64,000 bases of DNA from Iris pallida (taxonomy: Eukaryota; Streptophyta; Magnoliopsida; Asparagales; Iridaceae), in the NCBI GenBank assembly GCA_029216955.1, contig JANAVB010003400.1, positions 16,242,368 to 16,306,367 of the forward strand, written 5' to 3'. The notes below the pieces were generated by a model that was not told the origin of the DNA, searched no databases, and worked only from the letters and a program-made list of their open reading frames with translations. This document shows, one piece after another, positions 47,572 through 59,555 of the stretch (position 1 is the first letter of the stretch; each line of letters starts with the position of its first letter). The position numbers and the translations under genes were made by a program.

Positions 47572-48213
47572 TCACAAGACTGGTGGAGAAGGTTCTACTT
47601 CGCCTCTGGAAAACGAAAACTCTTCTTCGCCGGGAATACCAAAAATAATCCTACCAACATGGCAGTCTATTCTTGCGTACTGATCCTTCAACCAATCCAT
47701 TTCTAGGACCACATCATAGTCGGCCATCAAAAATTTTATCAATCTAGCGGGAAACTCTCTACCACTAACTACGATTCGACACGAGAAAAAGACTCTATCT
47801 ACTCCCACAAGACCGTTACCAGTAAGTATATTGAGCCTTACTGATAATGACTCGGGCTCCTATCCTATCCGTGTTGTAAATCGTGCAGACATAAATGAAT
47901 GCGATGCACCCGAATCAAATGATATTGATGCTGGAAAAGAGTTAACAAGAATGGTACCTGCCACCACCTTATCTGATGCTAATTCTTCTGCCACGGTCAA
48001 AGCCATAGTTTGACCCTGTCCACTTGGTGCTGGTCCCCTCTGCTGGTAACCTCTCTGCCTGTTCTGAACTTCGGCTTGGGACTGAGCGCACTGTTGAGAC
48101 TGAGGCGATAACGGCCTCGGAGGTTGGTACTGCTGCCGCTGCTCTGTTGTTGGTGCCCTACCGATAGAATAGTTAGGGTTGATGAAGATGAACTGGCTGT
48201 ATGCGGACATCAC
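47572..48213 (-). pseudogene. G/B aspartic protease
   Basis: On the minus strand, GTILVNSFPASISFDSGASH with SFMSARF has the D-S-G active site of Ty3 proteases (about 47930-47860). After a frame change, FPARLIKFLMADYDVVLEMD with WLKDQYARIDC is the characteristic follow-up block (usual form DVILGMDWL). A Gln/Pro-rich linker (QQYQPPRPLSPQSQQC) precedes it, and a stop separates it from RT. Confidence 0.88.
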
Positions 48214-48984
48214 CCGATTCTATGATCCGGTTCTCCACAAGCCAAGCACAATCCCTGTGCTCTGTAACATTTTGATACCACGTGTCTGGGCTTCCCACAA
48301 TGAGTGCAGCCCATTGCAGAAGATTGCTTCTGCTTCTATTGCTGAGGGTACGTCGGAGTCGAGGACTAAACTGACAAAACTGTGGTCGCCCTCCTAGGAG
48401 CTCCAATGATCAAAACCCTAGCTGTCGGGACTGGTGTTGATTACTGAGATAACTGTCCAAGAGGCCTCTTCCGTCCTCCAGTTTGATCTACTATTCTTTG
48501 CGAGGTATATTCATGCTGACTTGCTACTCGCAAAACAGCATCAAATGTCTGGTGCTCAAACTGCTCCACTGCTAGAATAATCTCTATATGGAGTCCCTGC
48601 TGGAATCGCTGCGCTCTGTCCAATTTGGTTGCCACCAAGGTAGGAACAAATTGACTAAGCCTAGAAAACTCGGTCGCATATCCATCGACCGTCCTTTCCA
48701 TCTGCTTGAGATTGCTGAATCTTGTGTGCAAATCATACCGAGCTACGATATTAAAATACTTCATCAGAAATTTGTCACTGAATACCGCCCACAAGACAGG
48801 CGTCACCAAACCAAGTGCTAGCATCGCCCACCAGCTGCAGGCTAAGTGCAATAATTGTAGGCACACAACGACTACCTTCTCTTCCTCTGGAATCCTAGCT
48901 GCCTCCAGAATGACCTCTATATCCTAAAGCCATGCGTCAGCAGTAATAGCATCTTTACTATCGTCAAAGAAAGGAGGGTTCAGG
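48214..48984 (-). pseudogene. G/B gag, N-terminally cut by LTR D1
   Basis: The minus strand begins inside gag: PSFFDDSKDAITADAWL, a stop, DIEVILEAARI. It continues FSDKFLMKYFN, MERTVDGYATEFSRLSQFVP and FQQGLHIEIILAVEQFEHQT, the standard retrotrans_gag core. Two zinc knuckles follow near 48320-48215: CTHCGKPRHVVSKC (perfect CX2CX4HX4C) and CLACGEPDHRIG-C, the latter with a stop. The capsid start and matrix region lie beyond the D1 insertion at 48985. Confidence 0.88.
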
Positions 48985-50217
48985 TGTCACGACCTGCACC
49001 CAGTGTAAGGGTATAAGTGCATAACAACGTCCAGCCTACGCCGCAGAATCGACGGTAGAACGCTGTTGTAGGTCACTATCTAAAACAACACACGCAATTA
49101 TATAATGTACTTGTCTTAAATCTCAAAACAACTCAAAACAAGTCAAATCTCAATTTATTACAATTCAAGTTCTAAACATGAATTCTATAGCAAGTCTACT
49201 AGATTAGTCTCCCGATCACTCCTGAGAGTCGGGGCCAAAGGTAGCTAATCCCTCTACAGATCCATAGCAAGTAGGGCATGTATCCTCAGGGCTATCATCT
49301 GTAATATTTTTAACAGGTCCAGTCAGGACAGGAACGAATACATCTCATCAAGAAAATCCAAGTAAATGACAAAGACTATAAAACAATTATAGACAGTTAT
49401 ATTGATGAAGCAGAGAAGTTTTAGACAGTTTAAGATGTAAAGCAACACTTAAAAATAAGGAAAGTAAATGCCGTGAAACAGAAGATCATGTCAATGAAGA
49501 CTGTAAATAAAAGCTAGCTGAATTAGAATAATGTGATATGAGTCCAGGTGGTATACTGTAGGTCAAGTGTGATTCCAATCAGTGATTCAAGTATGGAGAT
49601 TCTTTAATGGTTCTTGTGATGATTCTAGTAAAGATTTTTGTGGTGATTTTAGTAAAGATTCTTGACAATACTCATAGTATGTTTTAAAATACTGAGATTG
49701 ACATGTAAACGACCAAGGATAATCCGGTACATCACACACTGGCCAAGTGTGGGATGGCTATCGTTCTTGTATAATTCACAGGGAGGTGGTTTGAGTATTT
49801 GGGAATATTTATATGTCTACTCAAGTATTTCCCTGCCCAACTAATACGAGTGAATCCGTAACATGATACGTAAATCGAGAATAAATTTAGCCAGAACATG
49901 AAGGTGCTTGTAGGTGATTCTTATAGTAGTTCTTGTAATAGAAGCTAGACAAATAAGGTATATGTGTCGTATACATGAATTCCAGAAATATCAATGCATA
50001 TTTGTAACAGAGAATCAAATAGAACTGACTAGAACTGAAATATAAAAATCGACAAATAAATGAAAGAACGATCAAAGAATGTACTCGTCTGATACCCTGA
50101 GTAACTGATGAATACAGATGTCCGAACCGGAGTCACAATGTCATATTTAGAGCAATACATGTTATAATGTATTCAAGATAGAATAAATAAAGTTTACAAT
50201 GCAAACTACATGCTTCA

Positions 50218-50425
50218 AGGTCATTCTAGGTCAAAGTCAACTCTTGGTCAACTCTAGTCAACTTTGGTCAACTTTGGTCAACCATAAGTTAACTAGTCCA
50301 CTATTTCACGTTTAAGTCAAACTTGAGTCATCTAGTCATTTCAAGCCTATTTGGTCAATTCTAGGGTCCAGTTTGACCCATAGTTGACTTTGGTCAACTT
50401 GGCCCACAATTTGGTCAACTATGCC
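50218..50425 (-). promoter_or_regulatory. W-box-like array in LTR D1
   Basis: GGTCAA/TTGACY cores recur about every 12-20 bp. Its counterparts are at 59556-59790 (D2, about 16 cores) and 34196-34282 (D3, shorter). Confidence 0.5.
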
Positions 50426-50513
50426 TAAAAAGGCCTATTGCGTCAATTTCTAAACTAAACTCACTAATCATAGGCTAATCTAACTTAGCAAACAATATAC
50501 CTATAACAATTAA

Positions 50514-50524
<11 letters not shown>

Positions 50525-50557
<33 letters not shown>

Positions 50558-51826
50558 AACAAAAAGTAATTTATTAAAATAAAGGGTGGCTCTTACAGAG
50601 CATTACAAGCAGGTCCAGGGCCGAGAAAACACAAAATGGGCCCTGAATGAACAGGTGAAAATTAGTAAAGGTAGACAATCGAAAATTCAAAAAGATCGAA
50701 AAGACGAAAATCCTATGGCAGTAGACGAAATTTTGAAATTTCAAAATTGAAATTTCAAACTTTCCAAGAGGCTGGTAAAGGGCTCTGCCCGATGGGAATG
50801 GCACACGGCCCAATAGGGGTAGGTGAGCTCGCGCAACGAGGCGCGTGGGTCTGGTCTGCCCAAAGCAGACGCGGGAAACGAGGAGGGGGACTGCCCGAGG
50901 AGGGGGGACTGCCCGAGGAGGGGGGACTGCCCGAGGTGGGGGTGCTCGGCACGAGGAGCATCGGGTCCCACCTCCGTGCGAAGCCCAGAGACGGGGGCTC
51001 CGGCGGGGGACGGCCAGGAGGGCCCGGAGAAGGGCGGAGGCCCGGAGCCGGGGGCTCGGACGGGAAGGCGGGCGGGGAACGGGGGCTCCGGTGAAGGGCT
51101 TTGGCAGCCGGGGAGAACGCTGGCTCCGACGAGGAGGGCGGGAATGGCGGGGGACGACGGCAGGGGCGCCCGGAGCCACGGAGGAGAGGGAGGCCCGAGG
51201 AGGAGAACCTGGAGGGAATGCCGGAGAGGGGGGGCGCAGCCACCAAAGGAGGTGTGACGCACGGCGGCTGCCACCGGAGGAGAGAGCGGACACGCGACCC
51301 GGAGGGCACGCTGCCCGAAACGGCGCGCGGCTCAAGAGCCTCGTGCCTCCCCCCGCCTGCATGCAGGCCGGAGCCGGCCGGAGAGAGCTGTGAGACCTGG
51401 GGAAGCCGACGCCGGGGGGCGGGGTATCCCGGCGGGGGGCACACGACCGAAGAGGGAGGGCGACGTCGCCAAGGAGGTGGACCGGGGAAGGAGGGGGGAG
51501 GGAGGCCGCTCCGGCGAGGGGGGACGAGAGTGGGGTGGCGCCTGGAGGAGGAAGAGTCCACGGGATCCAGGCGGGGGGGCTGGGACCTATCACCGTCGAC
51601 GGGAGGGCTCCTCCAGCATGATGCGGAGGGAACGCCGAAGTCCGTCTGAGGGAGGAGCAAGGCCGGACGGGAGAAACACCGGAGGAGTCTGGACCAGCTG
51701 CACAGAGACCGGAGACGGTGGCCGGATCGCGGCCACCGCAGCCCACGAGGGGGGGGGGGAGGTCGACGAGGAGGGCGCGGACGACGGCCACTGAAGCGAT
51801 AGGAAGAAAGATATATACATATATAT
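50525..51826 (-). mobile_element. GC-rich retroposon-like insertion in the TA tract of LTR D1
   Basis: ATATATACATATATAT (16 bp) occurs at 50525-50540 and again at 51811-51826, bracketing a GC-rich body (about 50570-51810). Read on the minus strand, the body starts after the right duplication, is extremely C-rich, and ends in AATAAA followed by a TA run instead of a poly(A) tail. A target duplication of this length suggests target-primed insertion, as for LINEs or SINEs. A minus frame is open for 405 codons (51791-50574) but is Pro/Arg/Ser-rich with no domain. The body could be a LINE 5' end joined to a 3' end with the middle deleted. I cannot align it to the LINE at 6002. Confidence 0.55.
50879..50940. 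repeat. short tandem repeat in the GC-rich insertion
   Basis: Three adjacent copies of GGGGGACTGCCCGAGGAG-like units of about 18 bp lie at 50885-50940. Confidence 0.8.
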
Positions 51827-51921
51827 GTATGTGTGTGTGTGGTTATATGAAAGGGGCAACCTAATCTCAGATTTCTGAGATTGAATCCCAAGTCAAACAT
51901 TCCCCATTCAATACACAACAC

Positions 51922-51925
<4 letters not shown>

Positions 51926-51990
<65 letters not shown>
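51926..51990. repeat. (TA)n microsatellite left of solo LTR A2
   Basis: A long TA run, with A2 starting directly at its right edge. Confidence 0.95.
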
Positions 51991-51997
<7 letters not shown>

Positions 51998-52600
51998 CCC
52001 CTAAAATTTTTACTACAATTTTTATTTTTATTTTTGGTGTTAATTTTGTTTTTCGTATTTATACGTCGCGTACGAGTTCGCATCTTTCGTATTGCTCGAC
52101 GAGTACGAATATGTGCGAGCGTACATATTTTTACTTGAAAAATATTTTTTATTATAAAATTATTTTTATAGAAAAGGACATGTTCAAATAAATATAATAA
52201 ATATTTTATTTTATAAAAGAGTTATTTTGTTCGTATTTATAAAGGAAAATTATAATTATATGAAATGTATTCCAAATAATGAAATTTTGTTTATTAATAT
52301 ATTTTATTATTTGTATAAGTTATTTTATGAGTTAATATTTATCTTGAATTTTGAAATTAATTAATGCTATATTTTAATATTTACGAAAAAGATATTAAAA
52401 TTTTGTTTTACTTAATATTTAAATTATTTTGATAATCTAAATTGGAAAAAAATTTATTTGCCTTAAATTAAATGGCTTTTAAATTAAAGATAAGTTTTTA
52501 TCTATATTGAATTGGATTTAAATCGATTTAAATTAAAGGTGGAAGTTATCTAATAAGGGATTTAAATTCTCCAAATTCTATCCAACTGGGAATTCCACCT

Positions 52601-52612
52601 CCTATATAAGGA
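52601..52612 (+). promoter_or_regulatory. TATA element of solo LTR A2
   Basis: CCTATATAAGGAG lies about 610 bp into the LTR, just before a GC-rich leader. It is a good plant TATA match. Confidence 0.55.
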
Positions 52613-53701
52613 GAGGTACTCCTCCACATAAAAAATTTGACCAAACCAATATTCCACCACAAGTGCAGTGCCTCGTGTCCGTGCCCGTGCCCAGATTCTT
52701 ATTCCATTATCTACAAATACATTTTCCCTCCGTGTCGACAACACCGACACCAATAAAACCTAAGCCTAATTCTCCCTCCTTGTCGTCGCAGCCTCCGTCT
52801 TCCCGAGTCCATCCCCACGGTGTAACCACCGGCCGCACCCAGCCAGCATCCACAACCATCCCGTCTCCGGCCATCAGCAGCCCCAAATCACCAGCAACTT
52901 CATCACCACCGCCCCTCTTCCGTCCGATCACCCGCCGAGCCCGGTGACCCTAAACCCTCTCATCATCGTCAACCGCCACCACTAAATCATCACTACTAGA
53001 ACCCTACGTCCTATCATCCTGACGCCCAAAGCACCAGATTACCCCTGCCATGGTCATCACCGACCGACTCCACCCCCTCGTCAAACCCAACCGATCAATC
53101 ATCTTCATCAACTACCATCCCAAATCTACAACCAAGAAAGAAGAAGAAGTGAGAATCCCCACCTGGCCGCCGGCGATGCCGAGTCCCTCCCCAGATCCGC
53201 CGAACCACCCCGCGAGTCGGACGCCGCCAAGCAAACCCTCGCCCCGGAGGAGCTCCGGCGCCACCGCTCCTCCACCATAGCCGCGCAGAGCGGTCGAAAA
53301 AAACTCCATCAACCGCCGCCGTACGCCTGCCTCTGCTTCTCCCGACCCTGGAACGCCGCCATCCGCTCGCCCCATCTCCATCAGCCCCACTCCGCCCCTT
53401 CCTCCATCGGACCACCCCGCGCCCAGAGCGCCGCCCAACCCGGCGCTGACCACTTCCACCAAAACCCCATCTGCTCCGACCACCGACTCACAGGATCGGA
53501 CCGCCCACGGCGCCTACAGCCACCCCGTGAGTACCCCGACGCACCGGGAGCCTCCACTTCACCGGAGCTCCGCGACGCCACCACCGGCGCCTCCTCCCAG
53601 CCGGACCCAGCGCTCCGGTAAACCCCCTTTCTTTCCCTCTTTCTTACTCTCTCCCTCTCTCTCTCACTTACGGTTTAAAAAGGGGGGATGAGATGTTAGA
53701 A

Positions 53702-53702
<1 letters not shown>

Positions 53703-53750
<48 letters not shown>

Positions 53751-53900
53751 CATGTTATTATGATTATGATTATGATTATTATTTTATATTATTATTCTAT
53801 ATTATTATTATTATATTATTATTATATTATTATTATTATTATTATATTTATTAGTATTATTTATCATCATTATTATTATATATATTTATTATTATTATTA
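53703..53900. repeat. (ATT)n microsatellite and derivatives
   Basis: A run of TTA/ATT units from 53703, followed by interrupted TTA/TGATTA runs to 53900. Confidence 0.95.
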
Positions 53901-55769
53901 TTAAAGAGGGCTGGTAGTGTTTTGGGTTTAATTTGTTATCATTATTATTAATTACTATTAGTTTTATTATATACTATTAATAATATTTGTTTGTAAATAT
54001 TAGTACTATTCCTATTATTTAATTGGACAATATTTTCAAGCAAATTTCAACTTAATTTTTAAAAACACTAAAATATTCTTTTCGAATTTATATGTACATT
54101 AATTGACTAGTTATTTTTTCAGTCTAAATGATTTAGAAGTATTATAAATTATGAATTTAGTTTATACCTAGAAAATCCTATTTGACAAGATTAGAGTTTT
54201 TGCCTAAGATAACTTTTTGATCTACCTAAAAAGTATTTTTTACTAACAAAAGGATAGTTGCCAATTATATTTTCAAGTATATGTAAATATTTTGACTAAT
54301 AAAAAAGATATTTTTCCAAATTGTATATATAAAATATTTTCAAGTAATTACGTAAAAGTATTATAAAAATATTTTCTAAAAATTTGTATATGTATCCATC
54401 TCCACCATTTTTTTCGCCCATCACTACTGATCTGATGCCACGTTTATGTCTGGCAAATTTGGACCGATGTGCATCGACCATGGCTTGTCAATTATTGGAA
54501 CAAAACAGGACTTGTTGGACCACCGCACCACATCAGGCGACACACCAGGTAAGACACCTTGCTTACTGTTAATTTCTTGCTCAATATCATGCATGCTTTT
54601 TCTTATGTTGTCTTCAAAAATATATAGATGCTTATTATACTTATGCAAATAGCTTAGAGTTAAGGGACCACCGTATGTTTAGTGCATCTCAAAACTGTCA
54701 CGATGTGCCACGGATTGTGTGTGAGTGTGAGTCGCATATAGATGCGGACTTGCATACGACCGTACATCGGTGCGTACAGGCCGTGCGTTAGGATAATAAC
54801 TGCTAATAGATTGTATAGAAGACTTGGCAGTTATTAAGGATTAAACAGTCGTGGAGAGACCCATGTATAGTATCATGGGGAGGGAGAGGACAGTTATTAG
54901 CGTAGGGGCTACATTTTTTTACACACATTTTGGGCCGAGGGTGACTCTTATGAGCACTACCTTCTGTCCAGGGCCGATAGTGACTGGATGAGCGCTACTT
55001 ACTGCCACTATTTATTACTCTGCTGAGCCAGCCCCTGTGTACAATGTTGTCCCAAAGTGCATATCACATAGAATGGTTAGGAACCTTTGCATGCATACTT
55101 TCTATTGAGCTCTTACTATTTAGTTTATGGCATGATATTATGTGTCTTGTTACGTCCCTCTGAGGACCTGGTGATCTCTTCAGGTGTGTGTTTCGTGGTT
55201 TCTTGCAGGTGCTTAGCTAAGGCCATGTCCTTCCATTCCTTCGAAGATGATCGCTCTTGGTTCGTCTCGATTTTTCGGGTCATTTCTTGTATACTTTCTC
55301 TCATTTTGAAAGTTGGTAGTGGACTTTGTCTCCGCGCAACGATTGTACTATAAATACTCAAGTTGATTTTATACCATTATTCTTTTCATTGTGGATGATT
55401 TAGTTTGTCTTGGATTACTACATTTTACAGCTTATGTACTAATGGTTTTCATATATTGGAGTGTACTTCGTATGTATACAGCTGGCATGGTACGTATCTA
55501 GTCCCAAGTATTTTGGGACTGGGGCGTTACAATATACACACACACAATATCTTATTTGAATATATATTATAATAATATATATATATATCTATATATATAT
55601 ATATATATATATAAAACATATAGGAAGATAAGGAAATGGGTGTGTGTTGCTGTGGAGGGGGTTAATGCTGTCGAGGGCCCCCAACAATCCCAAGCCCAAC
55701 GAAACCATAAACTTATATAAGGCTATATAATATTATATATATAATATTATATATATGTATTATATATTT

Positions 55770-55811
<42 letters not shown>

Positions 55812-55914
55812 ATATATATATATATATCTATATATATATATATATATATACATATCTATATTTCTCCTTTCCCTTTAAAATATATATATATATATATAAT
55901 ATAATATATATATA

Positions 55915-55960
<46 letters not shown>

Positions 55961-56500
55961 NNNNNNNNNNNNNNNNNNNNNNNNNNNNNNNNNNNNNNNN
56001 NNNNNNNNNNNNNNNNNNNNNNNNNNNNNNNNNNNNNNNNNNNNNNNNNNNNNNNNNNNNNNNNNNNNNNNNNNNNNNNNNNNNNNNNNNNNNNNNNNNN
56101 NNNNNNNNNNNNNNNNNNNNNNNNNNNNNNNNNNNNNNNNNNNNNNNNNNNNNNNNNNNNNNNNNNNNNNNNNNNNNNNNNNNNNNNNNNNNNNNNNNNN
56201 NNNNNNNNNNNNNNNNNNNNNNNNNNNNNNNNNNNNNNNNNNNNNNNNNNNNNNNNNNNNNNNNNNNNNNNNNNNNNNNNNNNNNNNNNNNNNNNNNNNN
56301 NNNNNNNNNNNNNNNNNNNNNNNNNNNNNNNNNNNNNNNNNNNNNNNNNNNNNNNNNNNNNNNNNNNNNNNNNNNNNNNNNNNNNNNNNNNNNNNNNNNN
56401 NNNNNNNNNNNNNNNNNNNNNNNNNNNNNNNNNNNNNNNNNNNNNNNNNNNNNNNNNNNNNNNNNNNNNNNNNNNNNNNNNNNNNNNNNNNNNNNNNNNN
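55961..56500. other. assembly gap (540 N)
   Basis: An unresolved base run at the end of a TA tract inside LTR D1. The inverted partner at 58700-59000 suggests what is missing is TA tract plus some LTR sequence. Confidence 0.99.
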
Positions 56501-58045
56501 CGAAGGTGTACGTGTGTGTCATGCTCGTGACCTCACAGAGTCGAACGCGTGGCCATATTGTGTCCAACAGTGAGTATCGCACGGTACGTACACGCACATA
56601 GAAAAACTCTCGTGCACATGTGCCACGCTCGATATAACGCCACACGCAACACGAGGAGCCTCGTGCATATGCACATAGCTAGGTGGGGTCTAGATCTAGG
56701 TGTACACCACCCTAACACGTGTCTACATCGTGTCCATGCGTCACACGATGCGGGTATCGGCGCGGTTGTATGTGTGCGCGCACGTGGCCTCGTGGCCGCG
56801 TGTCGATTCCCGTAGGTCGTAAAACGAGCCACGTCGTGCAATGTGGTCGAGTCCTTTGGTAGCCTAGGTCTAGGGCTTCGTGTCCATGCTCCTGGTTCTT
56901 TCCTTGTCGCCTCATGTCCACGAACGAAGGTCGTGTCATCGACGATTTCTGCGTGCGTGCACAGTTCAGTCGAACCAATGCGGCTTCAATTTCTTCGTGC
57001 ACGCTCCACAAAATGTCATAAAATTTTAGGAGCACATGGGCAGAGTTTGCCCCCACGTGTCCATCAATTTTAGGCAAAACCGTATCCTTGCATAGAGTTA
57101 TGACACTCGAGCAGCAGGACACGCACGGGGATCCCGTGCACGCCTGTACGTGTCCGATTTGGACACCAAAATATGTCAAATCGAGATCCGTCTTTATAAA
57201 AGTTGTTTCAAATATACACAACAATAATTTCATGAAAACGAAATCGAAAAATACGAACTTTCGATTCTAAGAGGTATTTCGTCGAACACGTATTCCGATA
57301 CACCGACACGTGTCTGATACACCTATCAAACGGATACGAAATCCTACCAAACTACATGTACAGGTCCGAGGTACCTAGATGGATGCATCTACGAAGAAAA
57401 ATTAGAATTTACAGGTGTTTAGAGAGGTTTACCTATTGAGAGTCAATATCTCAATGAAACGAGCCTCTAAATGTGTCGACGTCGATTTCCTCCAGTCCGA
57501 TGCCTCCGATTCCTTGCTAACAAGTCTCCAGCAAGTTCCTCTCCTCCCATGGATCGGAACGCACTTTGTTTGGATGGATTTGGATGATAATTGAGGAAAA
57601 TAGGCTTTTGGAAGAGAAGGGCAATTTCTAAGGTTTTGCAAACTAGGTGGTTACTAACATATAACACCAAAAAGGAGGGGCTGCTGTTATGGCTGGCCAG
57701 GGGGTTTCTAGGGTTAGGTTAGGATTGGTGATGGGTCATAACTCTTTTAAAACTAAACAAGAAGCCCATTAGCAAAAAAGGCCAAAAAGCTCATGCTAAA
57801 ATAGCCTAAAATGAATTAAATTGTTTCCTAATTAGAACTAACGCTCTAAATTGAATTCTAATTAGCTAAATAGGTTTCTAATCACATGGTTAGTCTTCTA
57901 ATCAAAGCTAACTGAGGTTAAACCATTGCTACTACCAAAAGCACTACTTAAAACCAAAAACCTATCAATTAATAATAAAATAATAAAAAAATTTAATTAT
58001 CACACAATTACTAAAATACCCCAATTTAGAAAAGTGGTGGTGACA

Positions 58046-58195
58046 AATCTACCCCATAAAAAAATTGCGTCCTCGAAATTTAAGATGGTTGTACTCCTTC
58101 TAGGTCAAACCCCCGAAAATTGAGGTCAAGAAAATTATATCTAAAACATGCAAAACATGGTCCTACTGGTCGTAATTTCACTGTCTCGAACAGGG
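58046..58195 (-). other. remnant of the internal 3' end of the D1 element
   Basis: It is the reverse complement of 62796-62945 in D2 (leader GAGGACGCAATT, polypurine region, GTACAACCATCTT). Homology ends sharply at CCCTGTTCGAGAC (58195). After that the sequence turns into plus-strand LTR. About 20 bp of unclear origin lies between. Confidence 0.8.
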
Positions 58196-59154
58196 CAAGC
58201 TACTAGTTGGACGGAGAAATCAAAGCCGCACTGGTTCGGCTGAACTGTGCACACGCGCAAAAATTGCTGCTGACACGGCCTTCATTCGCAGAAATGACGC
58301 GACGAGGACTCGTTCCAAGAGAATAGACACGAAGCCCTAGACCTAGTCTACCCAGGGACTCGACCACGTGGCACGACGTGGCTCGTAACGCGAGCTACGG
58401 ACGTCGACACGCGCCCATACGGCTACGCTCGTGCGTGTACAGCTGCACGGATACGCGTGTCATGTGACACATGGACACGACATGAACACATGTCTATGAG
58501 GTGTACACCTAGACCTAGATCCCACCTAGCTACGTGCACAAGAATGAGGCTCCTCGTGTTGCGTGTGGCGTTCTATCGAGCACGGCACGTGTGCACGGGG
58601 GTTTCCTATGCGCGTGTACGTACCCGTGCGATACGCACTGTTTGGACACAATTCGGACACAGGTTCGACTCTGCGAGGACACGAGCATGACACACATGTA
58701 CACCTTCGTGTTTGTCGAGTTTCATGAGTTCTAGTTGTGTATTTTGGATTTTGGGTATCGAATTGGGTTTCGAGTATCGGTTGGATTGTTTGAGTTAATT
58801 TTTGGGTTGAAAATTGGATTATTTTGGGTTTTAACTCAGATTTCTGAGTTTAGAGTTTAGGTTTAGTTAGATTCTGAATTTGATTATGTAGTTAGACTAT
58901 GTTTACTTTCAATCATATGTAAATCCCTATGTTATATAGTTTTTCCTTTGTATATATATATATCTATACATATATAATGTAGTATATATATAGACTTATA
59001 TAAGTTTATGGTTTCAGTTGGGCTTGGGATTGTTGGGGCAGCCCTCGACAGCATTAACCCCCCTCCACAGCACGCACACACCCCTTTCCCTATCTTCCTA
59101 TAAGTTAATATATTTATCTTCTTTATATTTAAATAAGATATTTGTGTGTGTGTA

Positions 59155-59158
59155 TATA

Positions 59159-59226
<68 letters not shown>

Positions 59227-59324
59227 ATGTGATTCTCAGATTCTACCATTTCCAGCCCCAATATACACACATCATACACACACTCACGCACGTATTCAAA
59301 TTACTTTTCCTTTTTCCTCTTTCG

Positions 59325-59366
<42 letters not shown>

Positions 59367-59368
59367 TT

Positions 59369-59456
<88 letters not shown>
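59155..59456. repeat. (TA)n and (CT)n microsatellites in the D2 LTR
   Basis: TA runs at 59159-59222, 59343-59366, 59383-59404 and 59429-59456, separated by CT runs at 59325-59342, 59370-59382 and 59408-59428. Confidence 0.95.
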
Positions 59457-59459
<3 letters not shown>

Positions 59460-59555
59460 CTATATACACATGTGGTATATAGCTATGTTATATAGGAATA
59501 ATAGCCTATGGATTAGTGAGTTAGTTGAGAAATGACCTAATAGGTCTAACTTGAT

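Larger units (their letters stand above)
20863..48984 (-). mobile_element. G/B: one minus-strand Ty3 chromovirus split by two nested insertions
   Basis: Gag, protease and the N-terminal half of RT occupy 48984-47050 and stop within TNA of the RT motif TNAP. RT resumes at 32787 with NVPTIFM and runs through RNase H, integrase and chromodomain to about 30423. Its 3' end lies at 22945-22780. Two insertions account for the breaks: LTR D3 (32788-47049) and element C (22946-30387), each with recognisable 5-bp target duplications. The gag N-terminus is cut by LTR D1 at 48985, so the 5' LTR is outside the window or lost. The outer left limit is approximate. Confidence 0.8.
51991..55531 (+). repeat. 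solo LTR A2 of the A1 family, with ATATA target duplication
   Basis: It starts TGTAAACCCCC and ends GGGACTGGGGCGTTACA, like the A1 LTR. It is flanked by ATATA at 51986-51990 and 55532-55536. There is no internal region, so it is a solo LTR left by recombination. It contains a TATA element (52603), a GC-rich leader (52660-53615), CTCCG|GTAAAC at 53618, and (ATT)n at 53703-53900. The stretch 52141-52560 is plain AT-rich. Short Pro-rich frames in the leader look non-genic. Confidence 0.88.
48985..58045 (-). repeat. LTR D1 (3' LTR of a minus-strand D element), with two nested insertions and an assembly gap
   Basis: The minus-strand start TGTCACCACCAC is at 58045, next to a polypurine-like region. 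The end (GGTCGTGACA) is at 48985, inside the gag of G/B. Parts are 58045-56501, gap 55961-56500, 55960-55532, then 51990-51827, then 50540-48985. Nested items are solo LTR A2 and a GC-rich retroposon. The pieces match D2's LTR in the same order. The region 57300-56510 is rich in CGTGTCC-like repeats. The 3' third matches D3. Confidence 0.75.

Noticed and set aside
50574..52083. Minus-strand frames of 405 and 442 codons
   Set aside because: The DNA is extremely GC-rich, where stops are rare. Composition is Pro/Arg/Ser with no domain, several frames on both strands are open at once, and the longer one starts inside a TA tract.
52660..53620. Possible Pro-rich gene in the GC-rich part of A2
   Set aside because: It lies wholly within a solo LTR, between TATA and a donor-like site, so it is best read as LTR leader. 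Frames are short and unrelated to known domains.
58196..58224. Microhomology-driven switch between ACTAGTTGGACGG at 58204 and at 60165
   Set aside because: About 13-18 bases agree, but the surrounding sequence does not, and one junction is not enough to claim a mechanism.
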